DNA from: Planctomycetaceae bacterium
Lineage (GTDB): Bacteria; Planctomycetota; Planctomycetia; Planctomycetales; Planctomycetaceae
Assembly (NCBI GenBank): GCA_027080405.1
Contig: JALWSL010000334.1
Location: 1 to 6,293, forward strand
Length of the DNA: 6,293 nucleotides
Direction of reading: 5' to 3'
Part shown: positions 1 to 6,215 of the stretch, piece after piece
How positions within the stretch are numbered: the first letter of the stretch is position 1
How the letters are laid out: the number at the start of each line of letters is the position of its first letter
The notes under the pieces: model-generated
Database searches by the model: none
Told to the model about the DNA's origin: nothing
What the model saw: only the letters and a program-made list of their open reading frames with translations
Translations under genes and position numbers: made by a program

Positions 1-336
1 ATCCACGGCGATGCAGGTTCTGTGATTGTTGAGCAGGATGATATTTTGATGTGGCAGTTCAAACAGAAGCTGGACAAAGACGACGAAATTGCCGAAAAAT
101 TTGCTAAAAAGTCCGGCAATACCGGAGGGGCAAGCGATCCCTCGGCCATCTCCTTTCAGGGGCACAAGGATCAATTTGAGGATTTCGTAAACGCGATCAA
201 AAACGACACAAAACCATTGATTGATGGAACGCAGGGGAGGAAAAGTGTCGAAATCATCCTGGCGATTTATCAATCATCCTGGACTGGTAAACAGGTGAAA
301 TTGCCGCTGAAAGCTGATCCACAACGGCCTCAATAA
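1..336 (+). CDS. Gfo/Idh/MocA family oxidoreductase, C-terminal fragment
   Basis: This is the last 111 codons of a gene that begins before the window; the frame is open from base 1 to the TAA at 334-336. The visible part starts with IHGDAGSVIVEQDDI, which matches the beta-strand segment in the C-terminal alpha/beta domain of Gfo/Idh/MocA dehydrogenases (the 'G..G.i.ie.d' element). It ends with FVNAIKNDTKPLIDGTQGR followed by KSVEIILAIYQSSWTGKQVKLPL. This is the very conserved family ending, in which a helix that packs on the active site is followed by a short strand. Family members are NAD(P)-dependent and act on sugars, inositols or related polyols. The Rossmann domain and the catalytic Lys motif lie outside the window, so the substrate cannot be inferred. 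Planctomycetes carry many paralogues of this family. The family call is firm; the function is open. Confidence 0.87.
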   Translation: MHGDAGSVIVEQDDILMWQFKQKLDKDDEIAEKFAKKSGNTGGASDPSAISFQGHKDQFEDFVNAIKNDTKPLIDGTQGRKSVEIILAIYQSSWTGKQVKLPLKADPQRPQ

Positions 337-630
337 CAGTTTCGGCTTGACCGGAATGCGGGAAACCGAGACACTGCACCGGGTGACTTGACTGAAGCCA
401 TCTGGTGTAGCCTGTTTGGCCTGCTTCATGTTGACCGCCTTCATGTTGACCGCCTTCATGTTGATCGTCGTATTTGAACCGTCTGGCGAACGGATATCAC
501 CAGAGGCAGGTCATGGGCGGTCGTGGCCGAAGATTACAGAGGCAGATAGCAGATTAAAGACGCAACTAACAGCGGTGGTCAAGCAGGATAGAGTGGGCTT
601 GCCATTGCGACTGAATACAGGATTGTTGGA
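337..630. other. Intergenic region between oxidoreductase and acyltransferase
   Basis: This 294-bp stretch has no convincing gene. It contains the 15-bp tandem repeat at 424-468. I see no strong hairpin followed by a T run after the oxidoreductase stop, and no good sigma70-type -35/-10 pair before the acyltransferase. One open frame crosses it, from a TTG at 416 (or ATG at 428) to a TGA at 632-634 that overlaps the ATG at 631 as ATGA. That frame has no visible Shine-Dalgarno, and its first residues come only from the repeat, so I do not annotate it as a gene. Confidence 0.5.
424..468. repeat. 15-bp tandem repeat, three copies
   Basis: There are three head-to-tail copies of CTTCATGTTGACCGC, at 424-438, 439-453 and 454-468. 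The first two are identical. The third differs at unit positions 12 and 15 (C to T in both). The unit is a multiple of three, so in the forward frame starting at 416 it reads FMLTA, FMLTA, FMLIV, a hydrophobic stretch. The repeats abut without spacers, which is typical of slippage-generated minisatellites and not of a CRISPR array. No function is evident. Copy number may vary between strains. Confidence 0.9.
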
Positions 631-1590
631 ATGACATGGAAGTCAATTCGTTATCGCCTGGAGTTTCTGGTCTTCAGGCTGCTGGTCGCGATCATTGGTG
701 CCCTCTCGTTTCGGCAGTCGGTTCGATTGGCCGAAGGGATCGCAAAGTTTGCTTTTTATTGTTTGCCGAGAAAATGGACACGTTATCAGGTTTGCAGGGA
801 AAACCTGAAAATCGCTTTTGGTGATGAACTCTCCGACGAACAGGCGGATCGTATTATTCTCGGAATGTGGAAGCATCTGTTGCGTTTGATTGTCGAGATG
901 ATCCAGATCCCTCGCAAACTCCGTCGGGAGAATTATCGCCAGTGTGTCATTTTCAGAAATCGATCTCTTGCCGTTCAGGCTCTCACGGGGGATCGTCCGG
1001 TTATCGTCTTGAGTGGTCATTACGGGAATTGGGAAATGTCCCTGGTCAGTTTCGGCCTGTTTGGTTTTCGGGTCGGGGCGGTTGCCAGAACATTGGATAA
1101 TCCTTACTTGCAGCAATGGTTTCAGCAGTTCAGGGAGTTGACCGGGCATTACGTGATTCCCAAATCGGGGGCCTCGAAAGAAATTGTGGCCGAAATGGAA
1201 TCGGAAGGAATGGTTGCCATGCTGGGCGACCAGGATGCGGGATCGCGTGGGCTCTTCATCGATTTTTTCGGCAAACCGGCCAGTACGTTCAAATCGATTG
1301 GCGTTTTGGCGATGCAGTATGATGCGCTCATTTGTGTTGGCTATGCGAGACGACTCGAAGACGATTTCGTCAACAGTCGATGGGCCCGGTATGAAATTGG
1401 TGTCGAAGAAATAATCGATCCGCGTGATGACGATCTGGCCGGCGATGTCCGAGCCATCACCGCTCGATATTGTTCAGCTCTGGAAAGAGCGATTCGAAGA
1501 TCTCCCGAACAATATTTCTGGCTGCATCGACGCTGGAAAAGCGATCCAGGTCAACGGAAAAAGAAGAAGCTGCGGGCCAAAGCAGCTTGA
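631..1590 (+). CDS. LpxL/HtrB-like lipid A biosynthesis acyltransferase
   Basis: The 319-residue protein belongs to the lysophospholipid/lipid A acyltransferase family (LpxL/HtrB/MsbB). These inner-membrane enzymes transfer an acyl chain from acyl carrier protein to a lipid A precursor on the cytoplasmic face. Residues about 11-27 form a hydrophobic N-terminal membrane anchor. The catalytic HX4E motif is intact in SGHYGNWEM, with H130 and E135. A second conserved block, GDQDAGSRGLFIDFFGKPAS (199-218), and the terminal block PEQYFWLHRRWK (292-303) are both diagnostic. Length is close to E. coli LpxL (306). The protein ends in a Lys-rich tail (KKKK at 310-313). The ATG at 631 has AGGA at 619-622, 8 nt upstream. 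The next gene converges, with its stop 7 bp away. Which position of lipid A is acylated, or whether the acceptor is another lipid such as an ornithine lipid, cannot be read from sequence. Family confidence is high; exact role is moderate. Confidence 0.9.
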   Translation: MTWKSIRYRLEFLVFRLLVAIIGALSFRQSVRLAEGIAKFAFYCLPRKWTRYQVCRENLKIAFGDELSDEQADRIILGMWKHLLRLIVEMIQIPRKLRRENYRQCVIFRNRSLAVQALTGDRPVIVLSGHYGNWEMSLVSFGLFGFRVGAVARTLDNPYLQQWFQQFRELTGHYVIPKSGASKEIVAEMESEGMVAMLGDQDAGSRGLFIDFFGKPASTFKSIGVLAMQYDALICVGYARRLEDDFVNSRWARYEIGVEEIIDPRDDDLAGDVRAITARYCSALERAIRRSPEQYFWLHRRWKSDPGQRKKKKLRAKAA

Positions 1591-1597
1591 ATTCAGG

Positions 1598-3895
1598 TTA
1601 ATCAGAATCGGGTCGGGAAGCGATTTTCTTTTCTGCTGTTGAATTCGTCTTCATTTGCGAAAGATCGATACCAGGCGAAACCGAATTCCAGCGGGGGCCC
1701 TGATAATTGCTCAATACCGAGTCGCTCAATTTTGAAAGATCACGTCCGGCAAATTCCATTTCGTACGCAAGAACTCCTTCGACCGTTCCGGGGATTTCAA
1801 TCGGGCTGGCTTGATTCGTTTCGGGATTCCACCAGCCAGCCAGATTGCTTTGGGGAGACAGAAGCAGGATTTGTCCCAGGAGGTCGATTTTGCGAATTTG
1901 ACCGGCAGGCGATTCGGTGCTGCTGAGTGTAATCAACCCTGTGGATGAGGGACTTAAATCAAAAACGCAATTCGTGGCGTCGATGGTCAATTCAATAGAC
2001 CGATTGACCGGTTTGTCCGCGGCAGAGTTGTCCAGATGAAGATGCACAAAAGAATCGGACTGTCGTAACGTCAACTGTTCACATTGGATTTCCGGAGATT
2101 TTCTGTTTTGAGACGGTGACAACTCCAGAAAGTCTCCCGAACCGGATTTCAGACAATTTTCTATATGAACGCGACGGGAGGTCCCGCCCAGCATGATGGC
2201 TGTTCCCGGTGAATAGAATCGGCAGTTGGAAACGGTGAGGCGTCCGGCGTTTACCTCTGAGGAGGAAAGGGGTTTCCACGCGATGGAGCGGAGTTGCTGC
2301 AGTTCACCTGCTTCACGATTGGCGTCGAATTGGCACTGATCCGCTTCAAAGGTTAATGATTGACACACAAGCAGGGCAGGGGGGGAGGGAGCCTTTACGG
2401 TTGCCGATCGATTTGCCGAACGATGTTCAACAGTGATGTTTTTTATTGAGAGATGTGTCGCTGAAATCCGCCAGGGCTGATTGGCAATGAGCACGATGGC
2501 ATTTTCTGTTGTTTGAGAATCTTTTGCTACAATTTGCAGTGGTCCGACGGAAGCCAGGTCGTGTGACTGATAGACTCGACCGGCAACCAGTTCCAGAACT
2601 CCCTGTTCATTGGGAGAGGGGAGCGGTATGGCCTGTTCCCGGTCAGATTTCTCTCTGGTAATTCGGTTTTCCTGAGCGTGGGGTGGTTCAACCTGACTGC
2701 CGGTGATGCTTAGTAACAGTTGATTCATATTTTCCGGGTGGAGCTGTTTTCTTGCGCCCCATCCAGCTAATGCGGCCAACAGGCACAGAACAGCAAGAAT
2801 GGTTGTGCGGGGAGAATATCGAGAGGGGGACGAAATCGGCTGTTCAAATTCCTTCACATAGTTTTTGATGAGCTTTCCTGAAAAGTGCTCCTGTTTTTTG
2901 CCGATGAGAATTCCGCTTGCAGAGTCGGGGCGTTCACCGGGGTCACGGCGCGTGAGTCGGTTAATGAGCCGGGCCGTTTCGGGATCGATGTCTGGTGCGA
3001 ATTCACGAACATCCGGGATGGAATGGGAAACATGCTTTCTGATTTTCAGCAGCGAATCGGCAGAATAGACGGGGGAACGACCGCATGCCATCTGCCAAAG
3101 CAGGCAACCGGCTGAATAGAGATCCGTTTGATGTGTCCAGGTTCCATCCCGAATCATTTCAGGTGCGAATCCGTCATAACATTCAAACGGTAGAGTCACG
3201 TTCAGCGTCCAATGCGGAATCAATGCCGGTATCACGGCTGTGTTCAACAGTCTGAGCGATCCGCCTCGGGAGAAGACCAGGTTACCGATGCGCAAGTCTC
3301 CGTGAACAATACCAGCCTGTTCCAGTTCTCCAAGCTGGCGAAGAAGTTGTCTGGAGATTACTTTGAGGAGGGCTTCGGGAAAGCGGCCTCTGCGAACGAG
3401 CAGCTCGCCGGCAGTCAACCCTCTAAAATAGGGATGAACGACAAACAGGGAATTCTCTTTTGAGATGTAATCGAGTGGCAGGAAATTTTCGCTTGTCTGA
3501 CGATTTCGCAGAATCCGTGATCGTTGATGGGAAAGTCGGGAGGCAGTTTCGCTCTGGCAGGGAACCGATTGACGGTATTCATCAATCAAAAAACGTTTTT
3601 TCGTTTGTGCGTGTTGGGCCAGATACCGAAAATGCACCTGATTCTGTTGCAGTTGATCGACCAACTGATACTCACCTACCTTGAGGAATGCTTCCCGCCC
3701 TTCCGATAGAGAGTCTGCCTGAAATGGGGTCAACAGCCGACGTTGTACAAGGGCATCAAGCCAAATCGAGTCGAACATTGGAAGATCGCGGTTCAGCAAC
3801 CGCACGTACGCACCGCACCCGGACAGATCCCGCTCTCTTACCGAGGTGAACTGTTCCAGCTTATCTATCAGATCCCTGGAGGCAGGGTCGTACAT
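1598..3895 (-). CDS. Membrane-spanning protein kinase-like protein (probable pseudokinase) with beta-helix C-terminal domain
   Basis: This is a 765-residue protein. Residues 1-75 match the lead-in of planctomycete Ser/Thr kinases (LLTPFQADSL, 54-63; VGEYQLVDQL, 73-82). Residues about 75-325 align with a Pkn-type kinase domain. The catalytic loop reads HGDLRIGN (H198, D200, R202, N205), then come APE (244-246), DLYSAG (258-263) and R322 in the RRDPGERP segment. Several ATP-handling motifs are lost. The glycine loop reads QLQQNQVHF with no glycines. The expected VAIK lysine region reads RFLIDEY, with D105 at the Lys position. DFG reads NTA (218-220). Residues about 364-381 form one membrane helix. 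Residues about 430-690 show strand-rich rungs with recurring N-C-x-F elements (Q520-C521-Q522-F523, N557-C558-R559-F560, N580-C581, N642-C643-V644-F645), suggesting a right-handed parallel beta-helix outside the cytoplasm. The ATG at 3895 has AAGGGA 11 nt upstream on the minus strand, a slightly long spacing. I infer a signalling or scaffold role with a cytoplasmic pseudokinase and an external binding domain. Activity and ligand are unknown. Confidence 0.85.
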   Translation of the reverse strand: MYDPASRDLIDKLEQFTSVRERDLSGCGAYVRLLNRDLPMFDSIWLDALVQRRLLTPFQADSLSEGREAFLKVGEYQLVDQLQQNQVHFRYLAQHAQTKKRFLIDEYRQSVPCQSETASRLSHQRSRILRNRQTSENFLPLDYISKENSLFVVHPYFRGLTAGELLVRRGRFPEALLKVISRQLLRQLGELEQAGIVHGDLRIGNLVFSRGGSLRLLNTAVIPALIPHWTLNVTLPFECYDGFAPEMIRDGTWTHQTDLYSAGCLLWQMACGRSPVYSADSLLKIRKHVSHSIPDVREFAPDIDPETARLINRLTRRDPGERPDSASGILIGKKQEHFSGKLIKNYVKEFEQPISSPSRYSPRTTILAVLCLLAALAGWGARKQLHPENMNQLLLSITGSQVEPPHAQENRITREKSDREQAIPLPSPNEQGVLELVAGRVYQSHDLASVGPLQIVAKDSQTTENAIVLIANQPWRISATHLSIKNITVEHRSANRSATVKAPSPPALLVCQSLTFEADQCQFDANREAGELQQLRSIAWKPLSSSEVNAGRLTVSNCRFYSPGTAIMLGGTSRRVHIENCLKSGSGDFLELSPSQNRKSPEIQCEQLTLRQSDSFVHLHLDNSAADKPVNRSIELTIDATNCVFDLSPSSTGLITLSSTESPAGQIRKIDLLGQILLLSPQSNLAGWWNPETNQASPIEIPGTVEGVLAYEMEFAGRDLSKLSDSVLSNYQGPRWNSVSPGIDLSQMKTNSTAEKKIASRPDSD

Positions 3896-3937
3896 CGACT
3901 GGGGATTCCCTTCCCGTACCTGTTTTCATTTACTTTT

Positions 3938-3966
3938 GCGAAACCGCGTTGTGGCGAAACCGGTTT
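3938..3966. repeat. GCGAAACCG direct repeat plus AAACCGGTTT palindrome
   Basis: GCGAAACCG occurs at 3938-3946 and again at 3954-3962, a 16-bp period. The second copy runs into a perfect 10-bp palindrome, AAACCGGTTT, at 3957-3966. It sits about 45-70 bp upstream of the kinase-like gene start, where an operator could act. The symmetry is seen directly; a regulatory role is a guess, and short palindromes also occur by chance. Confidence 0.3.
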
Positions 3967-4120
3967 GCGGATTCTGGTAACAATATCCAATGAGGTGCAA
4001 CCGGACGCATTCTAAGGGATATTGGGGTATTGCGAAAAGGTCAAGCCTTCGTTGGGGTTTTGAATCTCCGTAAACCTGGATTGCCGTTGTTTTTCCTGTT
4101 TCGAAACGCTAAATTCGGGG

Positions 4121-4126
4121 TATAAT
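4121..4126 (+). promoter_or_regulatory. Putative -10 box of the DUF1501 promoter
   Basis: A perfect TATAAT lies 73 bp before the ATG at 4200, which would give a leader of about 65-70 nt. The matching -35 is weak: the best candidate is CTGTTT at 4096-4101, with a 19-bp spacer. There is no extended TG motif (the bases before it are GGGG). It is plausible as a sigma70-type promoter but unproven. Confidence 0.4.
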
Positions 4127-4149
4127 GGAGACTGTCGGGTTTTACGGCC

Positions 4150-4179
4150 CTGCCGATCTTCCTGCTGCCGATGTTCCCG
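4150..4179. repeat. 15-bp imperfect tandem duplication in the DUF1501 leader
   Basis: Two adjacent 15-bp units, CTGCCGATCTTCCTG (4150-4164) and CTGCCGATGTTCCCG (4165-4179), match at 13 of 15 positions. They lie between the putative -10 box and the Shine-Dalgarno, so they would be transcribed as part of the 5' leader. No clear hairpin forms from them. Function is unknown; a recent slippage duplication is the simplest reading. Confidence 0.65.
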
Positions 4180-4188
4180 TTCATGAAT

Positions 4189-4194
4189 GAGGGA
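4189..4194 (+). promoter_or_regulatory. Shine-Dalgarno site fixing the DUF1501 start
   Basis: GAGGGA ends 5 nt before the ATG at 4200. Two other nearby ATGs (4183, 4187) are in different frames. This site therefore supports 4200 as the start, and with it the long 28-residue n-region ahead of the twin arginines. Confidence 0.6.
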
Positions 4195-4199
4195 TTCCG

Positions 4200-5651
4200 A
4201 TGTCCTGCCAGAGTTCTCATCACCAAGAACACGCTTTTACCAACTTCCATCCACTGGATCGGGAAGGCGTCACGGTAGCCAGCCGGCGCAATATGCTCAA
4301 GGCGTCGTTGGCGGGAATTGGTGGTCTGACGGTACCTGGCTTGATGAAAGCGCGAGCTGAGGCTTCCCGATCGGGTAAACCACTCCGGCAGAAAAGTGTT
4401 ATTCTTCTGTGGATGACGGGCGGGCCAAGTCACATCGATACCTGGGACCCCAAGCCGGAACGCCCATTGAATAATCGGGGCCCTTTTTCAGTCATCGATA
4501 CCGCAGTTCCCGGAATTGCCATTTGCGAGCATTTGCCGAAACAGGCGGCGATGATGGATCGCTTCACGATCATTCGTTCGGTCGATCCCAAAATGAGCAG
4601 TCACCAGCCGAATCAGGTGATGCAGACGGGCGATCGAAAGGCGACACCCCGCACCCGCACCGAAGGGGACATGTATCCGGCGATTGCTTCGGTCATCTCG
4701 AAGCATCGGCAAGGCAACTCTGCAGGAATGCCCAACTATGTCGCCTTCTTCAAGCATCCTACTCACGTCGCCTGGGGAGGATATCTTGGAAAACAGTATG
4801 ATCCTTTCGACGGCAACAAAGCGGCGGTTTTGCCGATGTACGATCTGGTTGGAAAGCCGTTGAATAAACTCTCGGGAGCGAATATGTTCCAGCTTCCTCA
4901 AGGGTTGACCCACCAACGGATGTTTGATCGCAAAAAGTTGAATCAGGATTTGGATCGCATTCGCATGGGACTCGATTTAACCGGCTCCCTGGATGCCTTC
5001 GATGCCTATCAGAGGCAGGCGTTCGACATGGTGCTCGGCAAAAAAGCCCAGCATGCGTTTGATATTTCACGCGAGCCGGAAAAGTATCGCCAGCGGTATG
5101 GAAAACACCTCTGGAGCCAGCAGGCGCTTTTGGCCCGACGTCTTGTTGAAGCCGGGGTCGGGTTCGTGACGATCGATTTAAGTTATCACACGGCTTCCGG
5201 CACTTGGGATAATCACGGGATTCCGGGCGGTGTTTACGGGGGCATCAGTAAAGGACTCAAACCCCTTCTGCCCCTGTTCGATCATATTCTGACAACTTTG
5301 GTCAGCGATCTGGAAGAGCGTGGTCTGCTTGACGATGTTCTGGTCGTTGCGATGGGAGAGTTCGGGCGAACGCCCAACATGGGGACACAAAACAGTACCG
5401 ACGGCAGAAACCACTGGCCGGTTGTGATGTCGATGTGCATGGCAGGGGGCGGTTTCCGTCACGGTCAGGTGATCGGTTCCAGCACGAAAAACGGTGGCGA
5501 AATTCTGGAACGTCCCGTTACTCCCGCCGATATTGCAGCAACCATTTATAAACATATGGGCGTGCCGCTGCATAGCACCTACGAAGACCACAAGGGAAGA
5601 CCCCATTACATTGTCCAGGAAAACGGCCAGCCTATTTCCGAAATGGTATGA
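4200..5651 (+). CDS. DUF1501 domain-containing protein with Tat signal peptide
   Basis: This is a 483-residue exported protein of the DUF1501 family, which is very abundant in planctomycetes and related to the alkaline phosphatase/sulfatase fold. The N-terminus has a twin-arginine signal: SRRNMLK (28-34), a hydrophobic stretch (ASLAGIGGLTVPGLM, 35-49) and a likely AxA cleavage site at A53-E54-A55. Family blocks follow in the usual order: LLWMTGGPSHIDTWDPKP (69-86), FTIIRSV (122-128), GTWDNHG (334-340), MGEFGRTPNM (385-394), GRNHWP (402-407) and the C-terminal TPADIAATIY (441-450). Conserved Asp, His and Glu residues in these blocks (D81, D337, H339, E387, H405) are candidate metal ligands by analogy with alkaline-phosphatase-fold enzymes; this is inference. 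The protein would be folded in the cytoplasm and exported to the periplasm. In planctomycetes DUF1501 genes often sit beside DUF1549/DUF1553 (cytochrome-like PSCyt/PSD1) genes. No such partner is within this window: the gene stands alone between minus-strand genes. Substrate is unknown. Confidence 0.92.
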   Translation: MSCQSSHHQEHAFTNFHPLDREGVTVASRRNMLKASLAGIGGLTVPGLMKARAEASRSGKPLRQKSVILLWMTGGPSHIDTWDPKPERPLNNRGPFSVIDTAVPGIAICEHLPKQAAMMDRFTIIRSVDPKMSSHQPNQVMQTGDRKATPRTRTEGDMYPAIASVISKHRQGNSAGMPNYVAFFKHPTHVAWGGYLGKQYDPFDGNKAAVLPMYDLVGKPLNKLSGANMFQLPQGLTHQRMFDRKKLNQDLDRIRMGLDLTGSLDAFDAYQRQAFDMVLGKKAQHAFDISREPEKYRQRYGKHLWSQQALLARRLVEAGVGFVTIDLSYHTASGTWDNHGIPGGVYGGISKGLKPLLPLFDHILTTLVSDLEERGLLDDVLVVAMGEFGRTPNMGTQNSTDGRNHWPVVMSMCMAGGGFRHGQVIGSSTKNGGEILERPVTPADIAATIYKHMGVPLHSTYEDHKGRPHYIVQENGQPISEMV

Positions 5652-5672
5652 TTCTGCCTCTTTCGGACCTCC

Positions 5673-5689
5673 CGACTGGTCACCGGTCG
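5673..5689. terminator. Possible hairpin between convergent DUF1501 and ybeY genes
   Basis: CGACTGG (5673-5679) pairs with CCGGTCG (5683-5689) across a 3-nt TCA loop. The stem is 7 bp with one G-T wobble in the plus-strand transcript. It lies in the 66-bp gap where the two transcripts meet, a sensible place for a terminator. No T run follows on either strand, so it is not a standard intrinsic terminator. Confidence 0.3.
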
Positions 5690-5717
5690 TATGAATGAAG
5701 CAGCCTGCCGGGCGCGG

Positions 5718-6212
5718 TTACTGCAGATTATTCCATCGGGTATCATTGGGCGAGATGGTTATCCGGTTGGCGGCGAGAATTTCCCTCTCTTTTTTTCGCA
5801 TGAGGGTCCGGTCTTCTTCGGTAATGTCATCATAGCCACAAAGGTGAAGCAGGGCATGAATGAGGTAAAGGGATAATTCATCCACTTCCGACCAGCCGAC
5901 TGATTCCGCCAGTTCTTTTGCCATCTCGGCGGAGATGACGATTTCCCCTTCCAGCGGGAGTTGACTCGAAGCTTTCAGCGGTTCATCGTGCATCGGGAAG
6001 GTGATCACGTCAGTCGGAAAATCGTGCTGAAGAAATTCGCTGTTGATTTCGTGAATCGCCTCGTTGTCAACAATGAGAATATTCAGAATAGCCCGCTCCC
6101 AGCCGAGCAGTTGCACCACGCGGACGGCCAGGGCGTGCAGATATTCCTGATCGAGCGGGATGACCTGTTGATCGTTTATGATATCGATTTGGAAATCGGA
6201 TGCCGTTTTCAT
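5718..6212 (-). CDS. ybeY: Endoribonuclease YbeY (UPF0054 rRNA maturation factor)
   Basis: This 164-residue protein matches YbeY, a single-strand-specific, zinc-dependent endoribonuclease in the cytoplasm that takes part in 16S rRNA 3'-end maturation and ribosome quality control. The family landmarks are present: LNILIVDNEAIHEINSEF (43-60), TDVITFP (67-73), GEIVISAE (89-96), and the metal-binding stretch HALLHLCGYDD (119-129). In the usual HGxLHLxGYDH pattern three histidines bind zinc. Here H119 and H123 are kept, but the third position is D129. Asp can serve as a zinc ligand, so the enzyme may still be functional. Length is normal. The ATG at 6212 lies 3 bp after the stop of the upstream phosphohydrolase gene and has no strong Shine-Dalgarno (AGAAGA is the nearest purine run), which fits translational coupling. 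The 7TM-HD/ybeY order is a familiar bacterial arrangement, often preceded by phoH. Confidence 0.95.
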   Translation of the reverse strand: MKTASDFQIDIINDQQVIPLDQEYLHALAVRVVQLLGWERAILNILIVDNEAIHEINSEFLQHDFPTDVITFPMHDEPLKASSQLPLEGEIVISAEMAKELAESVGWSEVDELSLYLIHALLHLCGYDDITEEDRTLMRKKEREILAANRITISPNDTRWNNLQ

Positions 6213-6215
6213 CGA

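Larger units (their letters stand above)
3896..4199. other. Divergent intergenic region between kinase-like gene and DUF1501 gene
   Basis: This 304-bp non-coding stretch separates two divergently transcribed genes, so both promoters should lie in it. It contains the kinase-side Shine-Dalgarno (AAGGGA on the minus strand, 3907-3912), a direct repeat and palindrome at 3938-3966, a perfect TATAAT at 4121-4126 pointing toward DUF1501, and a 15-bp imperfect tandem duplication at 4150-4179. I could not identify a convincing promoter for the minus-strand gene. Confidence 0.6.

Noticed and set aside
424..468. CRISPR-like array
   Set aside because: The units are 15 bp and directly adjacent with no spacers, and no cas genes are present.
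599..627. A possible promoter with TTGCCA (599-604) before the acyltransferase
   Set aside because: The matching -10 position reads ATTGTT, which is poor, and transcription would start almost at the ATG, leaving out the AGGA site.
416..634. A 72-codon forward open frame ahead of the acyltransferase
   Set aside because: It has no Shine-Dalgarno, it starts at TTG or within the tandem repeat, and the rest of its translation is unremarkable. I kept it only as a low-interest finding tied to the repeat.
643..1149. A 168-codon open frame on the minus strand inside the acyltransferase gene
   Set aside because: It lies wholly antisense to a gene with clear family motifs, and its translation resembles no family I recognise.
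3743..4015. A 90-codon forward open frame over the start of the kinase-like gene
   Set aside because: It is mostly antisense to the well-supported N-terminal lead-in of the kinase-like protein, and no ribosome site or domain is evident.
4041..4433. A 130-codon minus-strand open frame across the DUF1501 start and its promoter region
   Set aside because: It overlaps the signal-peptide part of DUF1501 in antisense, and its translation shows no recognisable domain.
5178..5606. A 142-codon minus-strand open frame inside DUF1501
   Set aside because: It is antisense to the conserved C-terminal blocks of DUF1501; its Cys/His-rich translation is a reflection of those codons.
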